The notes under the pieces: generated by a model | The model's database searches: none | The model's input: the letters and a program-made list of their open reading frames with translations, nothing else | Told to the model about the DNA's origin: nothing | Assembly: GCF_029319185.1 (NCBI RefSeq) | Contig: NZ_CP119754.1 | Span: forward strand, 4,712,001-4,776,000 | Length of the DNA stretch: 64,000 nucleotides | Direction of reading: 5' to 3' | Origin: Superficieibacter sp. HKU1 | Lineage (GTDB): Bacteria; Pseudomonadota; Gammaproteobacteria; Enterobacterales; Enterobacteriaceae | Position numbers and translations under genes: made by a program | Part shown: positions 62,231 to 64,000 of the stretch, piece after piece | How positions within the stretch are numbered: position 1 is the first letter of the stretch | How the letters are laid out: every line of letters begins with the position of its first letter

Positions 62231-62542
62231 GTGCATGTTATTAGCCGTAAGCCTTTTAACGAGGCGATAGCCAGCTTTCCCGGTTGTGCCATCGCGCTCG
62301 TCGACTTGCTGAATGTCCTGGAGAAAAAGACTTTCAGCGATCCACAAGAGATGAAAAGCTATCTTCCTTCTCTGGACAACTTTAAATACAGGAAAAAATG
62401 GTGGGTAGTTGATGTTGCAGGTAACAGCTTACGGCTCATCGCTTTTATGGATTTCAGGCTGCAAAAAGTTTTTGTGAAGCATATTGTTTCCCATGCCGAA
62501 TACGACAGGCTAACAAAATACTACCGGAGCCATACAGAATGA
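62231..62542 (+). CDS. higB: HigB-type mRNA interferase toxin
   Basis: 103 residues from GTG 62231, with AAGGAC 6 bases upstream. MHVISRKPFNEA, LPSLDNFKYRKKWWVVDVAG, NSLRLIAFMDF and FVKHIVSHAEYDR match E. coli HigB (YgjN), a ribosome-dependent RNase. Toxin-first order and ATGA overlap with higA are typical. Confidence 0.94.
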   Translation: MHVISRKPFNEAIASFPGCAIALVDLLNVLEKKTFSDPQEMKSYLPSLDNFKYRKKWWVVDVAGNSLRLIAFMDFRLQKVFVKHIVSHAEYDRLTKYYRSHTE

Positions 62543-62991
62543 GCAGGCCCAATATACACCTTATGGATACCGCTAGCGCAGAAAAGATGGTTAACGCTTT
62601 CTCAAAAGCAGTGAAGCCTATTCCTCTGATGAACGGAGAACGTAACGAAACGGAGTATCGCAGAGCACTGGCGCTGATTGAATTCTTAATCGACAGGGAC
62701 GATCTGGATAACCCGCTTTTTGAACTTCTCGCCAGACAAATCAGCGATTATGAAGACCAATCTCCTGAATTTGCAGAGTTTAATCGCCGCCTGGAAAGCA
62801 CGCCTCCGGGCGTCGCTATGCTGCGAACGCTGATGGATCAGTACGGCTTAAAAGCAGCCGATTTAGCACAGGAGCTTGGGTCAAAAGCCAACGTCAGCAA
62901 TATTCTCAATGGCCGCAGGGCGCTGACGGTAAAGCACATCAAAGCGCTCTCCGAACGTTTTAACCTTCCGGCACAGGCATTTATCGAATAA
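62539..62991 (+). CDS. higA: HigA-type antitoxin
   Basis: 150 residues, longer than most antitoxins but like E. coli HigA (YgjM, 138). A helix-turn-helix at about 102-130 (LKAADLAQELGSKANVSNIL) and the preceding acidic helical part bind DNA and HigB. It overlaps higB and likely represses the operon through the two palindromes upstream. Confidence 0.94.
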   Translation: MSRPNIHLMDTASAEKMVNAFSKAVKPIPLMNGERNETEYRRALALIEFLIDRDDLDNPLFELLARQISDYEDQSPEFAEFNRRLESTPPGVAMLRTLMDQYGLKAADLAQELGSKANVSNILNGRRALTVKHIKALSERFNLPAQAFIE

Positions 62992-63001
62992 AGAGGAGCC
63001 A

Positions 63002-63991
63002 TCACTCCTCCTCATTCCCCCCTTCTTCCAGCGGCCCAAATGGCTTCGCGGGGAGCACGATATAGATACCTTCAAACACCGCGCCGGAGGTTTCATTGCC
63101 GAACAGTTCGACCTGTAATTGCACGCGCGCCTTACGCCCGCGCGCCAGACGGTCGAGATCGCCGCTGAGCGAGCCAAGATCGGCAATGGCGGTTGGACGC
63201 CCACTAATTGGGCGACTGTAGCGAATATGCGCGTCGGCCAGGATAATCGTCCCGCCCAGATGACGCTCGCGCAGCATCAACCAGATCAGCCCCCAGCCGG
63301 TCAGCGTCGCCAGTGAAAACAGGCTGCCGGCAAACAGGGTATGGTGCGGATTTTGATTGCCGGTTTCGGGCATGGTGGTAATAAATTTTTGCCCGGTATA
63401 CTGCTGGATGCGCACGCCCATCTTTTCACTGAGCGGAATGTGCTCGTACCACGCCTGCTGGAGTTGTCCGCACCAGTCGCCACGGTGCAGGATGTCATCC
63501 AGCGACGCGATAGGTTTAATCATCAGAAAGTGGCGCAGCGGCGTGGTTTGCGGGGCAGTAATTTCCCCCTGGTTCACAAATCCCAGCTTCGCGAAGAACT
63601 CGACTGCATCTTCACGTGCGCTACAGGTCACGCGCTTTACCCCTTCCTGCCGCGCGACGGACTCAAGAGTCATCGCCATCAGCGTTCCCAGTCCCTTCTC
63701 CTGCACACCAGGATCGACCGCCATAAAGCGAATAGACGCCTCGTTATCGGCATTAATATAAAGCCGTCCGACGGCCACCAGTTTGCCCTCTTCATCCACC
63801 ACCATCTGGTGATGCGCCAGCGCATCCCAGGCATCGCGTTCGGATCCTTTCGGCTGATGCAGCGGTTTACGCAGCATCTCCCAGCGAAACTGATAGTAGG
63901 CGTCTAACTCTTCTGCTGTTTGCGGTACGCGAAGGTGATACATAGCGGCACTCTCTTTTGTTACTCGCGGCCACGCCGGGAGCTGGCTCAT
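63002..63991 (-). CDS. fabY: FabY (YiiD), acyl-ACP initiation enzyme of fatty-acid synthesis
   Basis: 329 residues as in E. coli YiiD. An N-terminal GNAT domain (about 17-160; RFMAVDPGVQEKGLGTLMAM) is joined to a C-terminal hot-dog thioesterase-like domain (about 175-329; NQNPHHTLFAGSLFSLATLT). FabY-type proteins are proposed to start fatty-acid synthesis by decarboxylating malonyl-ACP. A shorter start at the ATG in AAMYHLRVPQ is possible. It marks the return to the backbone and converges with higA. Confidence 0.95.
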   Translation of the reverse strand: MSQLPAWPRVTKESAAMYHLRVPQTAEELDAYYQFRWEMLRKPLHQPKGSERDAWDALAHHQMVVDEEGKLVAVGRLYINADNEASIRFMAVDPGVQEKGLGTLMAMTLESVARQEGVKRVTCSAREDAVEFFAKLGFVNQGEITAPQTTPLRHFLMIKPIASLDDILHRGDWCGQLQQAWYEHIPLSEKMGVRIQQYTGQKFITTMPETGNQNPHHTLFAGSLFSLATLTGWGLIWLMLRERHLGGTIILADAHIRYSRPISGRPTAIADLGSLSGDLDRLARGRKARVQLQVELFGNETSGAVFEGIYIVLPAKPFGPLEEGGNEEE

Positions 63992-64000
63992 ACCTGAAGC

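Noticed and set aside
1..64000. CRISPR arrays, tRNA or rRNA genes
   Set aside because: No regularly spaced repeats and no cloverleaf or rRNA sequence was recognised; repeats found are REP elements and operators.

Overview
The window is a chromosomal segment of an enteric bacterium (Enterobacteriaceae, in the Escherichia/Salmonella/Citrobacter/Enterobacter/Klebsiella group). The order rhaR-rhaS-rhaBAD ... frvABXR, yiiG ... fdhD-fdoGHI-fdhE ... fabY(yiiD) follows the E. coli K-12 backbone between rha and yiiD, and the proteins read as close orthologues of the K-12 ones. The genus cannot be fixed by eye. REP elements of the enteric type lie in several gaps. Between the backbone blocks, accessory sugar-utilisation loci and a low-GC island have been inserted.

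Region by region. 1-5346 (minus strand): a CRP-type promoter, a 150-residue ORF of unknown function containing a terminator-like hairpin, a fructose-family PTS (EIIB, EIIC), a GH38 alpha-mannosidase and the start of an HPr-Enzyme I fusion that runs off the window. 5399-12798: the rhamnose regulon, rhaR and rhaS facing rhaB-rhaA-rhaD-fucO-rhaM; rhaT is not next to rhaR. 12989-18332: a RafY-type porin facing a GH4 phospho-glycosidase, an EIIC of the cellobiose type and a GntR/UTRA regulator. 18339-22876: raffinose-type operon rafR-rafA-rafB with two LacI operators. 22928-24565: Xre-cupin regulator facing azlC-azlD. 24701-29406: frvABXR. 29410-33246: a MalY/PatB-type lyase, an NhaC antiporter with a probable 5' frameshift, and an orphan melR. 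33531-34571: yiiG. 34999-45073: a LevR-type sigma-54 activator controlling a mannose-family PTS with a GH88 unsaturated-uronide hydrolase, a 2-hydroxyacid dehydrogenase, a KdgM-type porin and a GH43 enzyme. Two near-perfect sigma-54 promoters and a shared TAGTGT-type repeat tie this block together. 45267-51816: formate dehydrogenase-O, with fdhD and fdhE; FdoG carries a UGA selenocysteine codon and a SECIS hairpin.

51860-62991 is the variable end. It holds a vapBC-type toxin-antitoxin pair, an IS630-family transposase remnant, and an AT-rich block. That block contains a shikimate-kinase-like P-loop protein, a frameshifted nucleotide-kinase-like gene, a decayed unknown gene, two glycosyltransferases, an ABC exporter and a PhoC-type acid phosphatase. 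Two further pseudogenes follow (one a NadS/HigA-like antitoxin), then an Aes-like esterase and an intact higBA pair with two perfect operators. The window closes with fabY. The glycosyltransferase/ABC/kinase island is the least explained part: it looks like a locus that makes and exports a glycosylated product, but no product can be named.
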